A stretch of DNA of 45,261 bases from Dyella japonica DSM 16301. GTDB lineage: Bacteria; Pseudomonadota; Gammaproteobacteria; Xanthomonadales; Rhodanobacteraceae. A program made the translations under genes and the position numbers. Positions 32,704 to 40,489 of this stretch are shown here, piece by piece. Every line of letters begins with the position of its first letter. Within the stretch, counting starts at the first letter, position 1. Under the pieces are notes generated by a model. It did not search any database. It saw nothing but the letters and a program-made list of their open reading frames with translations, and had not been told where the DNA came from. The stretch spans positions 1-45,261 of the forward strand of contig NZ_JPLA01000020.1 of assembly GCF_001010355.1 (NCBI RefSeq), read 5' to 3'.

Positions 32704-34280
32704 CCATCGCCAACACGCCCCTGGGGAGCGTGTCGGCACTGTTGGACGCGCTCGCGTCGCAGCCACAGGACGATTGGCTCGCGCAGGGGCGCGCACTCGC
32801 GTTGCGCTCGGACACAGCGACCGCACTCGCCGTTTTCGACGCCGCCGCGACGCGCTTCCCCGAGTCGGCCGAGATCCGCCTCGGGCTGGCCGGGCTGCTC
32901 TGGCAGAACGGCCACAGTGAGCGGGCGGAACAGTTGCTGCACGAGTGGCTGCAGTCCCATCCCGGCGATACCGGCGCCGCCTTCCTGCTCGCCTCGCTGC
33001 TGCGCGAACAGGGCCGCCTGTTTGCGCTTGGCCAAGTGCTGCTCTCGGCGTTCGCGCAGGGTCCGCAAGAGGTGGATACCGTCATTCGCGCGGTCGAGAT
33101 GCTCGATGATTATGGACGGCCAAACGAGGCGTTCACCATCTGCGAGAACGCCATACGTGCAGGCACTGACGATCCGCGCCTGCACGCTTACGCCGGCATG
33201 CTCGGCATCCAGCTGGGCCAGTTTGAGCGCACCCGCGCGCACTACGTCCGCGCGCTGGAGCAGACGCCTGATGCCATCGACTGGAACATCCCGCTCGGCC
33301 TGGCCGGCCTGCAGCGCTACACCGATCGTGGCCATGACGATTTCGCCTTTTTCCACGGCCTGCTGCAGCGGCCCGGATTGAGCGAGCCTACGCGCCGCGC
33401 CGTACTGTTCGCGCTGGGCAAGGCGCACGACGACCTCGGCGATTTCGCCTCGGCCGCCACCTATTTTCGACAGGCCAATACCCTCGCCCACGCGGGCAGC
33501 CAGTGGTCGCGCAAACTGTGGAAACGCAGCATCGAAGCGCGCCTGGCGGCACCGGCCAACCCCCTGACGCTGCCGCCGGCAGACGACTGGACGCCCGTCT
33601 TCATCGTCGGCGTACCGCGATCGGGAACCACCTTGCTCGCGCAGCGCCTGGCGCGCTATCCGTCGGTGAAGGTTCGCGGCGAACTGGGCTGGCTGTCGTT
33701 CTGGGAACAGCGGCTGGCGACCGTCTCGCCCTCGCGCCAGCAACTGGAGGAGGCCGCTGGGCAATACGCGCGGCAGCTGCGCCAGGATGATGAGCCCGCG
33801 CACTGGTATATCGACAAGCAGCCGCTGAACCTGCTGCGCGTGGACCTGGCCATGGCGCTGTGGCCGAATGCGCGGATCATCCATTGCGAACGCGATCCGC
33901 GCGACACCGCCCTGTCATTGTGGTCGCAGTCGTTCCATGACCCGGCCCATGATTACGCCTATGACATGAGCGACATCGCCACCGTCATCCGCGACTGCCG
34001 GCGCCTGGCGGCGCATTGGCGCGAACGCTATCCCACCGCGTTCCTCAGCGTGTCCTACGAGCAAGTGGTCGAAGCGCCGGAGCAGACGTTGGCCACGGTT
34101 GCGCAGTGGCTGGGCGTTCCCGACCCAACAGCGCAAGCAGCCATGCTGCCAGAACAAACCAACGCTATCGCAACAGCAAGCGCCTGGCAGGCACGCCAGG
34201 CGGTGTATACCCATGCGGTCGGACGCTGGAAGCATTACCTGCCGCATATGCCGGAGCTGGCGGCAATCAACACACGCTGA
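32700..34280 (+). CDS. TPR-fused sulfotransferase (paralogue)
   Basis: A 526-residue protein of the same layout as its upstream neighbour. The N-terminal TPR region is followed by the PAPS loop GVPRSGTT at about 305, and the 3'-phosphate segment IIHCERDPRDTALSLW occurs near residue 397. It overlaps the upstream stop by ATGA. The pair looks like a duplication with divergence, in both the TPR and catalytic halves, suggesting different targets. Ends 13 bases from the convergent third paralogue. Confidence 0.88.
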   Translation: MTIANTPLGSVSALLDALASQPQDDWLAQGRALALRSDTATALAVFDAAATRFPESAEIRLGLAGLLWQNGHSERAEQLLHEWLQSHPGDTGAAFLLASLLREQGRLFALGQVLLSAFAQGPQEVDTVIRAVEMLDDYGRPNEAFTICENAIRAGTDDPRLHAYAGMLGIQLGQFERTRAHYVRALEQTPDAIDWNIPLGLAGLQRYTDRGHDDFAFFHGLLQRPGLSEPTRRAVLFALGKAHDDLGDFASAATYFRQANTLAHAGSQWSRKLWKRSIEARLAAPANPLTLPPADDWTPVFIVGVPRSGTTLLAQRLARYPSVKVRGELGWLSFWEQRLATVSPSRQQLEEAAGQYARQLRQDDEPAHWYIDKQPLNLLRVDLAMALWPNARIIHCERDPRDTALSLWSQSFHDPAHDYAYDMSDIATVIRDCRRLAAHWRERYPTAFLSVSYEQVVEAPEQTLATVAQWLGVPDPTAQAAMLPEQTNAIATASAWQARQAVYTHAVGRWKHYLPHMPELAAINTR

Positions 34281-34293
34281 TTGCCGCCCCGCC

Positions 34294-36120
34294 TCACACC
34301 GACGTGGTGTCGTAGCCCCAGTGGCGAAGCATGGGCTCGAGTATCGGCAACAGCGGTTCGAACTGCTCGCGATACTTGTGCCAGCGGCCCACGCCCTTGC
34401 GGTTGATCGGCTCGATCACCTGCGAGTAGCTGGGAGTGGCGATGTACTCCTTGCTGCGGGCATGACGGTCGAAACCGAGCATGGGCGAGGCGTCGTCCAG
34501 TTCCAGGAAATTGGCGATGTGCGACACCTGGCCAGGGAAGTCATCAACCAGATCTTCGTAGCGCGAGACCAGCACCGACGGCTGCAGGATGTTCACCTCG
34601 TCCAGCCAGCGCTCCATGGTCTCCACGTAGGCATGGGCCAGCCGCTCCAGGTTGCTGCAGGCGGCCGCCAAGGCACTCGAACGGAAGCTGTGCATGTAGC
34701 AGCTCAGGACGACATCGCACGGATGGCGCACGGCGAGTACGAACTTCGCTTGCGGAAACAGCCGATACATGATCGGCAGCCAATGCATGTTCAACGGATT
34801 CTTGTCGACCAGGCGCGCATCCGGATTGCGCTGGATCCGCTCGCCCACCATCGCGTGGTAACGCTTGCGCAATTCATCGGCATCGAACTGGCGCAGCACG
34901 CTCAGGTCATCGAGGATGCGGCGGTCGTGATTGCCCAGGATGCCGGCGAGCCGGTTGAAGAACGGGGTTTCGTCCATCGACTGCAAGCCCGGATGCGCGT
35001 CCAGCACCTGCTCAAGCAAAGTCGTACCCGAGCGCGGAAAGCCCACGACGAAAATGGGCGAATCACGCGTCTCTGGCGCCGCCAGCGTAGGCCAACGGGC
35101 AAATTGCTCGGCGGTGACAGGCGGCGCGTCGACCGGCATGGCGGGCGCGCCGGCCACGAAGAATTCCGGTGAATCGAAGCGCCGCTCATCCGCTTCTATG
35201 CGGTGAGCGACGTGCAGCGCTTCCATCGCGGATGAGGTTTCGCCCAGCTTGTCGTACACCGATGCAAGCTGGAAGTAATGGCTGTAACTGTTTGCCGCTT
35301 CCGGACCCACCCGCTCGAGCAGATCCTTGGCGGTGGCAGCATCGCCCTTGCGCAATGCCAGCGTGGCGAGCAGGTGACTGGCTTCTTTGGACTGCACTTC
35401 GGTGGCGTTCGAGCCGGCGCGCAAGACCGGCGCGAGCACGGCTTCGGAATCGGCCAGACGGTTCAACCGCTCATAGTGATTGGCCAGCAGCAGGCGCACG
35501 TCGAACTGAGCTGGCCAGCGCGCCAGCAAATCCTCCAGCAGGTCGACCGCGTCGGGAATGTCGTTGTTCAAGGTCAACACTTGCGCCAGCGACAGCTGCA
35601 GGTCGTCATCGTTGAACGGTAGCCATTGCCGCCAACGACGAAGCAGTTCCGTGGCGCCTTCCGTATCCTGACAGTGGCAGCAGGCGCGCGCCGCATCGAT
35701 GCGGGCAGCCAGCGAATCGGGGTCCGCGGCGACCACATCTAGCAAGAGGTTGCGCGCCGTCAGGTAATCGCGCAGTTCGATCAACAGCAGCCCAAGTTGG
35801 CTTTTGGCAGTGTCGTTGCCCGGATCCAGCTCCACTGCACGCGCAAAGGCCTTGGCAGCCTCGGGCACATTGCCGGAGTCCTTCAGGGCGGTGGCGTAAT
35901 TGTTCCAGCTGCTGGTGCTGTCCAGTTGCTGCGCGAGCTCGGCGTAGAGGGGCAAGGCCTCGTCTACACGCTTTTGCAGGTGCAGGCTGAGGGCGAGCAT
36001 CAAGGTCAGGTCGGTTTGCTGGGGGTAGCGCAGCAGCGCCTCGCGACTCAGTTGTTCGGCGCGCTGGAGCTGGCCACTCTGGATGGCGGCGGTGATCTGG
36101 GTGAGTTCGTTCGGAGCCAT
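34294..36120 (-). CDS. TPR-fused sulfotransferase downstream of the TonB receptor
   Basis: A 608-residue protein with a long TPR array (about 1-300) followed by a sulfotransferase domain. The PAPS loop FVVGFPRSGTTLLEQ lies at about 360, and the 3'-phosphate segment is KFVLAVRHPCDVVLSCYMHSF. The start is taken at ATG 36120 because the ORF upstream runs through the terminator hairpin of the preceding receptor gene. The order receptor then sulfotransferase on one strand suggests readthrough past that hairpin. The sulfotransferase may therefore modify the receptor, its cargo or an accompanying peptide; this is inferred. Confidence 0.88.
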   Translation of the reverse strand: MAPNELTQITAAIQSGQLQRAEQLSREALLRYPQQTDLTLMLALSLHLQKRVDEALPLYAELAQQLDSTSSWNNYATALKDSGNVPEAAKAFARAVELDPGNDTAKSQLGLLLIELRDYLTARNLLLDVVAADPDSLAARIDAARACCHCQDTEGATELLRRWRQWLPFNDDDLQLSLAQVLTLNNDIPDAVDLLEDLLARWPAQFDVRLLLANHYERLNRLADSEAVLAPVLRAGSNATEVQSKEASHLLATLALRKGDAATAKDLLERVGPEAANSYSHYFQLASVYDKLGETSSAMEALHVAHRIEADERRFDSPEFFVAGAPAMPVDAPPVTAEQFARWPTLAAPETRDSPIFVVGFPRSGTTLLEQVLDAHPGLQSMDETPFFNRLAGILGNHDRRILDDLSVLRQFDADELRKRYHAMVGERIQRNPDARLVDKNPLNMHWLPIMYRLFPQAKFVLAVRHPCDVVLSCYMHSFRSSALAAACSNLERLAHAYVETMERWLDEVNILQPSVLVSRYEDLVDDFPGQVSHIANFLELDDASPMLGFDRHARSKEYIATPSYSQVIEPINRKGVGRWHKYREQFEPLLPILEPMLRHWGYDTTSV

Positions 36121-36130
36121 GGCTTCACGC

Positions 36131-36166
36131 AAATAAAGAAGGGCCGCGTGATGACTCACGCGGCCC
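36131..36166 (-). terminator. Intrinsic terminator after the TonB-dependent receptor
   Basis: Read on the minus strand, an 11-bp perfect stem (GGGCCGCGTGA with its complement) and a 4-base loop are followed by TTCTTTATTT. It lies between the receptor stop and the start of the next minus-strand gene, 11 bases upstream of the latter's ATG, so it may let only part of the transcript continue into the TPR-sulfotransferase. Confidence 0.8.
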
Positions 36167-36192
36167 TCAAGGTTAACGCTTATATCTACGAC

Positions 36193-39165
36193 TTAGAACT
36201 TGACCGTGACGCGAGCCCAGTAGTAGCGGCCCATCAGGTCGAAGTCGCTCGGGTCGGTGTTGGCGTTCAACGTGTTGTTCGCGTACAGCATGGGCGGCTG
36301 CTTGTCGAACAGGTTGTTGATGCCGAAGTCCAGACGGGTGTTGATCATGGCCAGGTTGTAGCCGACCGACACGTCGTTGTACGTGGTCGCACCGTACTTG
36401 AGGATCGTGCCCGACTCACCGTTCGGGAAGCTATCCTGCGGCGAACCCGTCGCTGCACCGTTCTGGAAGCGACCGATGTAGCGCATGCGCCACTGGGCAC
36501 TCCAACCACCGGCCTGCCAATCCACGAAGGCCTGACCGCGCCAACGGGGGAACAAGCAGACGCCAGCGTTATCCGGGCAGGCAGCCGAGGCAGCCGAACC
36601 GTACGGGAGCAGGTGACCGGCGTTCTTGTAGGTGACCGAACCTTCCACGCCCGGCGCGGTGACCTGGTCGTAGTACTTCAGGTAGGTCGCGTTCAGGCCG
36701 ACGTTGAACTGGCCGAAGGAGAACTGCGGCAGCTTGTAGTTGGCCGAGAAGTCGATACCGGAGGTATTCAACGAACCCAGGTTACCCGTCGGCTCAACCG
36801 TCGACTGCAGCAGCTGACCGGCGTTCGGGCCACCGGCCTGACGCTGGATGTACTGGCAGTACTGGGTCGAACCATTGGCGCAGAGGTTCAGCAGGCTCTG
36901 CAGACCCACCGTGGTGATGGTGTCGTTGAGGTTCACGCGCCACAGGTCGACCGTGGTCGACAGGCCCGGCACGTAGGACGGGCTGTACACGAAGCCGAAG
37001 TCATACGACTTGCCGTGCTCCGGCTTGACCGGGAAGCCTGCCACGCGCGAACCCTGCACCACAGCGCCAGCCTGCGTCTGCGAGACGACGTACTGGTTCT
37101 GGAAGGTGCCGTTGGCCGGCACGTTCGCGCAAGCGATGGCCAGCGGCGAACCTGCCGGGGCGCCAGCGTAGTTGGTACACGGATCGGTGTGGATCAGCGG
37201 AGCATCCGAACCCGAGAAATACAGCTCGGTCAGGTTGGGAGCGCGGAACACGTCTTCCATGGTGCCGCGGAGCAGCAGGTCGTCGAACGGCTTCCACTCG
37301 AGCGCGAACTTGAAGTTGTTCGTGCTGCCGAAGGAACCGATCTTCGAGTAACGGTCACCGATGGTCAGGTTCAGCGACTGGATGCCCGGGAGGCCGGCCA
37401 GGATCGGGATGAACGTTTCGGCGTACAGATCCTTGGTGGTGTAACCACCCTGCACGGCGCTCAAGCACTGGCTGCCCAGGATACAGCTACCGGTCGACGG
37501 ATCGATCTCCAGCTGCGGAGCCGGCACGGTGTGCTGGTAGTCCTTGCGCCACTCGAAACCACCGGCCAGCTGCACGGCACCGGCCGGCAGGCTGAACAGC
37601 TCGCCGCTCAGACCGGCGTGGTAGGTCTTTTCGATCAGGTAGCTGTTCGACGGGGCCGTCACGCTGGCCGCACGCACGGCAGCAATGCTGGCTGCCGACG
37701 AATTGGGCTCGAACGGATTGAACTGGCAAGCCACCGGATCGGTACCGGCCGGGCAGGTCGCCACGCCATTGGTGACAGTGGAATCGCCCGTGTAGAGCTT
37801 GGTCTGGTCGACCAGGCCAGCCGTCGTCGTGACGATGCTCTGGTGGCCGTAGTTGAAGCCGACGTCCCAGTTCCAGTTCTTGTCGAAGACGGTGAAGTCG
37901 CCCTTCAAGCCCGTATTGATCTGGGCGTCGGTACGGCCGGTGAAGGCCTCACGCAGGCCAGCCGAGGTCAGACGCTGGGTGAAAGCGTTACCGCTGGCGG
38001 TGCCGAAGCCGCCGCCCGACATCACGCCGTTGACCAGCTGCGGCGAGTTGAACACGTTGAAGCCGTTGCCCGCACTAACCGACGCGGCGGTCGAGGTCGA
38101 GCCGTACACGGCCGGAGCCAGCTGGAAGTTGGCCGAGGTCTTGTTGTAGACCGCGTCAACATAGGCCGTCACGTGATCGGCCAGGTGGTACTCCGCATTG
38201 ATGAAGCCGCCAGTGCGCTCCTGCGGGGTCATGATCAGGTTGACGGCCGCGTAGTTGTACTTGTCGGCGTTGCCGTAGCAGTGATAGTTCGCCGAGCTGA
38301 GCACGGTCGGATTGCCACCTGCGTTCAACGACACGCGGTTGCAACCGAGGCCCAGTGCTGCAGCCTGCGAATCGCCAAGCTGGATGCGGCCGACCGGGGT
38401 CGAGGACGAACCACCGACGGCGACCTGGGTGCCGGACAGGCTGAGCGCGTTCTTCGAGAAGTCGCGGTTGGCCGACAGGACACCGTCCTGCTTGTTGTAG
38501 CTCAGGCCGGCCATGATGCTGCCCTTATCGGACGTCTGGCCGAACGTGAAGGTGTAGCCGCTCTGGTCGCCGTCGGTACGATCGGACTGGCCGACGTTCG
38601 CGGTGAAGGTGGCACCCTGGTAGTTCTTGCGCGTGATGAAGTTCACCACGCCGCCGATCGCATCCGAACCGTAGGTGGCCGACGCACCGGTCGGCAGCAC
38701 TTCGATGCGCTCGATGGCATCGGCCGGGATGGCGTTCGGATCCTTGCTCAGCAGGCGCTGGCCGTCGATCAGGATCAGGGTACGACGCGAACCCAGACCG
38801 CGAAGGTTGATGGACGAGCCACCGGTACCGCCGCCGTTGTTGGTCTGCGGGTTGACGTTACCGCCGGTCATGGCCGGCAGCTGCTGCACCAGGTCGCCAA
38901 GCGTCTGCTTGCCGGTGGCCTGGATCTGAGCGCGATCGATGGTTACGACGGGACTGGCCGTCTCGACGTCTACGCGGCGAATCAGCGAACCGGTCACGGT
39001 GACCGTTTCGAGAGTCTTGCTCTTGCCCTGGTCAGCGGCAGGCGCCGGCGTAGTGGACTGCGCGTCCTGCGCGAAAGCGGTAGTGCCGTAGGCGCTTGCT
39101 GCGAGCATGCCCAGCGACAGAGCCAGACGCACCGACGTGCACAGTTTATTTTCCCCGAACTTCAT
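36193..39165 (-). CDS. TonB-dependent outer-membrane receptor
   Basis: A 990-residue receptor. Signal peptide (about 1-32, ending TTAFA), a TonB-box-like TLETVTVTGS stretch, and a plug domain (ASPVVTIDRAQIQATGKQTLGDLV; INLRGLGSRRTLILIDGQRL; RIEVLPTGASATYGSDAIGGVVNFITRK) are followed by a long beta-barrel ending in ARVTVKF, whose final Phe is the outer-membrane sorting signal. It has no N-terminal STN signalling domain. Extracellular-loop regions contain about six pairs of cysteines. Transcription on the minus strand runs from a strong promoter near 39290-39318, and a TPR-sulfotransferase follows downstream. Its ligand is unknown. Confidence 0.93.
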   Translation of the reverse strand: MKFGENKLCTSVRLALSLGMLAASAYGTTAFAQDAQSTTPAPAADQGKSKTLETVTVTGSLIRRVDVETASPVVTIDRAQIQATGKQTLGDLVQQLPAMTGGNVNPQTNNGGGTGGSSINLRGLGSRRTLILIDGQRLLSKDPNAIPADAIERIEVLPTGASATYGSDAIGGVVNFITRKNYQGATFTANVGQSDRTDGDQSGYTFTFGQTSDKGSIMAGLSYNKQDGVLSANRDFSKNALSLSGTQVAVGGSSSTPVGRIQLGDSQAAALGLGCNRVSLNAGGNPTVLSSANYHCYGNADKYNYAAVNLIMTPQERTGGFINAEYHLADHVTAYVDAVYNKTSANFQLAPAVYGSTSTAASVSAGNGFNVFNSPQLVNGVMSGGGFGTASGNAFTQRLTSAGLREAFTGRTDAQINTGLKGDFTVFDKNWNWDVGFNYGHQSIVTTTAGLVDQTKLYTGDSTVTNGVATCPAGTDPVACQFNPFEPNSSAASIAAVRAASVTAPSNSYLIEKTYHAGLSGELFSLPAGAVQLAGGFEWRKDYQHTVPAPQLEIDPSTGSCILGSQCLSAVQGGYTTKDLYAETFIPILAGLPGIQSLNLTIGDRYSKIGSFGSTNNFKFALEWKPFDDLLLRGTMEDVFRAPNLTELYFSGSDAPLIHTDPCTNYAGAPAGSPLAIACANVPANGTFQNQYVVSQTQAGAVVQGSRVAGFPVKPEHGKSYDFGFVYSPSYVPGLSTTVDLWRVNLNDTITTVGLQSLLNLCANGSTQYCQYIQRQAGGPNAGQLLQSTVEPTGNLGSLNTSGIDFSANYKLPQFSFGQFNVGLNATYLKYYDQVTAPGVEGSVTYKNAGHLLPYGSAASAACPDNAGVCLFPRWRGQAFVDWQAGGWSAQWRMRYIGRFQNGAATGSPQDSFPNGESGTILKYGATTYNDVSVGYNLAMINTRLDFGINNLFDKQPPMLYANNTLNANTDPSDFDLMGRYYWARVTVKF

Positions 39166-39289
39166 GAGAACACCCTCCCGTTATTTATATTGACTGGGTT
39201 TGACAGACTTTCCCCGCCTCAAACCCGCGCCCGATTCACCCAAACAATTCAGGCGTAGACCTACAAAGTTCGGCCTACAGCGCTCGGCA

Positions 39290-39318
39290 TTTATCACGCT
39301 TTACTTACAGATAGTCAA
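39290..39318 (-). promoter_or_regulatory. Sigma70-like promoter of the TonB-receptor gene
   Basis: On the minus strand TTGACT (39313-39318) and GATAAA (39290-39295) are spaced by exactly 17 bases, in an AT-rich stretch. Transcription would start near 39282, giving a leader of about 115 bases. The leader begins with a 7-bp stem (GTAGGCC/GGTCTAC, 39255-39278) and ends with GGGAGG nine bases before the ATG. The rest of 39319-39463 is AT-rich DNA without a gene. Confidence 0.7.
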
Positions 39319-39463
39319 TAAAATCTATACGGCAAGAAAACAAAGTGCCGTGACAACTATCGCAATTTACTGCGAATCCGGCATCAAATCCGCGCCGCAA
39401 ACGGGCCTCACAACGCTTGCTGCGCTGCGAGGAACATCGTTGCAACGGGGTGAAGCCACGGTG

Positions 39464-39503
39464 AAAAAAGCCTGGCAGGCCGCCATGGGCCTCGCCAGGC
39501 CTC
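39464..39503 (-). terminator. Intrinsic terminator after the AMP nucleosidase gene
   Basis: On the minus strand GCCTGGC...GCCAGGC forms a stem with further inner pairing (GGCC, GGC) and is followed by TTTTTT. It lies 16 bases beyond the stop of amn. Confidence 0.8.
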
Positions 39504-39518
39504 TGATTTGGCAGGGGT

Positions 39519-40310
39519 TCACTCGGTGCCGGTGTCGGCCTCGAAGCGCAAGTGTTTGACGCTGCGTCCCTTGCGGCGCACCAGTTTCAAGGCTTCTATA
39601 CCGATGCGTATGTGGCGTTCAACAAATTGCGTGGTCACGCTGCGGTCGCTTAATTCCGTCTTAACGCCCTCGGGGATCATGGGCTGGTCGGAGACCAGCA
39701 GCAGCGCTCCGCACGGGATCTTGTTGGCAAAGCCTGCCGCGAAGATGGTGGCGGTCTCCATGTCGATGGCCATGCAGCGCGTACGACGCAGGTAATCCTT
39801 GAACGCGTCGTCGTGCTCCCAGACGCGGCGGTTGGTGGTGTACACCGTGCCGGTCCAGTAGTCGTAGCCAAGGTCGCGGATCATGGTGGATACGCCGCGC
39901 TGCAGCTGGAAGGCCGGCAAGGCCGGCACTTCCGGCAACAGATAGTCGTTGGAGGTGCCCTCGCCGCGGATGGCCGCGATGGGCAGGACCAGGTCGCCGA
40001 TCGCGTTCTTCTTCTTGAGGCCACCGCACTTGCCCAGGAACAACGCGGCCTTGGGATGGACCGCGCTGAGCAGATCCATCACGGTGGCGGCGTTGGGGCT
40101 GCCCATGCCGAAGTTGATCAAGGTGATGCCGTCGGCGGTGGCATTGGGCATGGGCCGGTCGCGCCCGCGCACTTCCACGCCATGCCATTCGGCGAACAGG
40201 TCTACGTAGTGCCCGAAATTGGTCAGCAGGATGTGCTGGCCAAACTCCTCCACAGGCGTGCCGGTATAGCGCGGCAGCCAGTTGGAGACGATCTCCTGCT
40301 TGTCTTTCAT
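39519..40310 (-). CDS. amn: AMP nucleosidase, short form
   Basis: A 263-residue purine nucleosidase/phosphorylase-fold protein that hydrolyses AMP to adenine and ribose-5-phosphate. NFGMGSPNAATVMDLLSAVHP and LFLGKCGGLKKKNAIGDLVLPIAAIRGEG carry the phosphate/ribose-binding strands, and AIDMETATIFAAGF is the conserved Met-Glu ribose-binding segment. DQPM ends the catalytic Asp region. It lacks the long N-terminal domain of E. coli Amn and corresponds to the shorter form. ATG 40310 has AAGGGG upstream, inside a small hairpin. Divergent from fadE. Confidence 0.88.
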   Translation of the reverse strand: MKDKQEIVSNWLPRYTGTPVEEFGQHILLTNFGHYVDLFAEWHGVEVRGRDRPMPNATADGITLINFGMGSPNAATVMDLLSAVHPKAALFLGKCGGLKKKNAIGDLVLPIAAIRGEGTSNDYLLPEVPALPAFQLQRGVSTMIRDLGYDYWTGTVYTTNRRVWEHDDAFKDYLRRTRCMAIDMETATIFAAGFANKIPCGALLLVSDQPMIPEGVKTELSDRSVTTQFVERHIRIGIEALKLVRRKGRSVKHLRFEADTGTE

Positions 40311-40401
40311 TGAGACCCCTTGAGGTCGGCGCAACCGGGGTTGGGTTGCGCGTTACCGGCGACGCCACGCCGGCAAGATGCCAGATCAGTGGGTGCATCT
40401 T
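40311..40401 (-). promoter_or_regulatory. Multi-hairpin 5' leader of amn, candidate cis-regulatory RNA
   Basis: Read on the minus strand, four stems follow one another before the ATG: AAGATGC/GCATCTT with a 13-base loop (40375-40401), CCGGCG/CGCCGG (40357-40374), GCGCAACC/GGTTGCGC (40329-40351), and GACC(U)/(G)GGUC (about 40315-40328), the last enclosing the AAGGGG Shine-Dalgarno sequence. The first three stems are perfect. The succession of perfect stems ending in one that masks the ribosome-binding site suggests translation control. The inverted repeats could also be DNA operators for the divergent promoters. Confidence 0.45.
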
Positions 40402-40489
40402 AGCGGGTGACGGGCCGCCGCTGGGCACTTTGTTGTCATTTCCTTGAACCGGCCCCGCCCACGATGGGCAGCAAGCCAAGGAGAACACC

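Noticed and set aside
35797..39258. 1153-codon plus-strand ORF antisense to the TonB-receptor gene
   Set aside because: It is His/Arg/Val/Gly-rich without domains and mirrors the strong codon bias of the receptor gene on the other strand, which has a signal peptide, plug and barrel.
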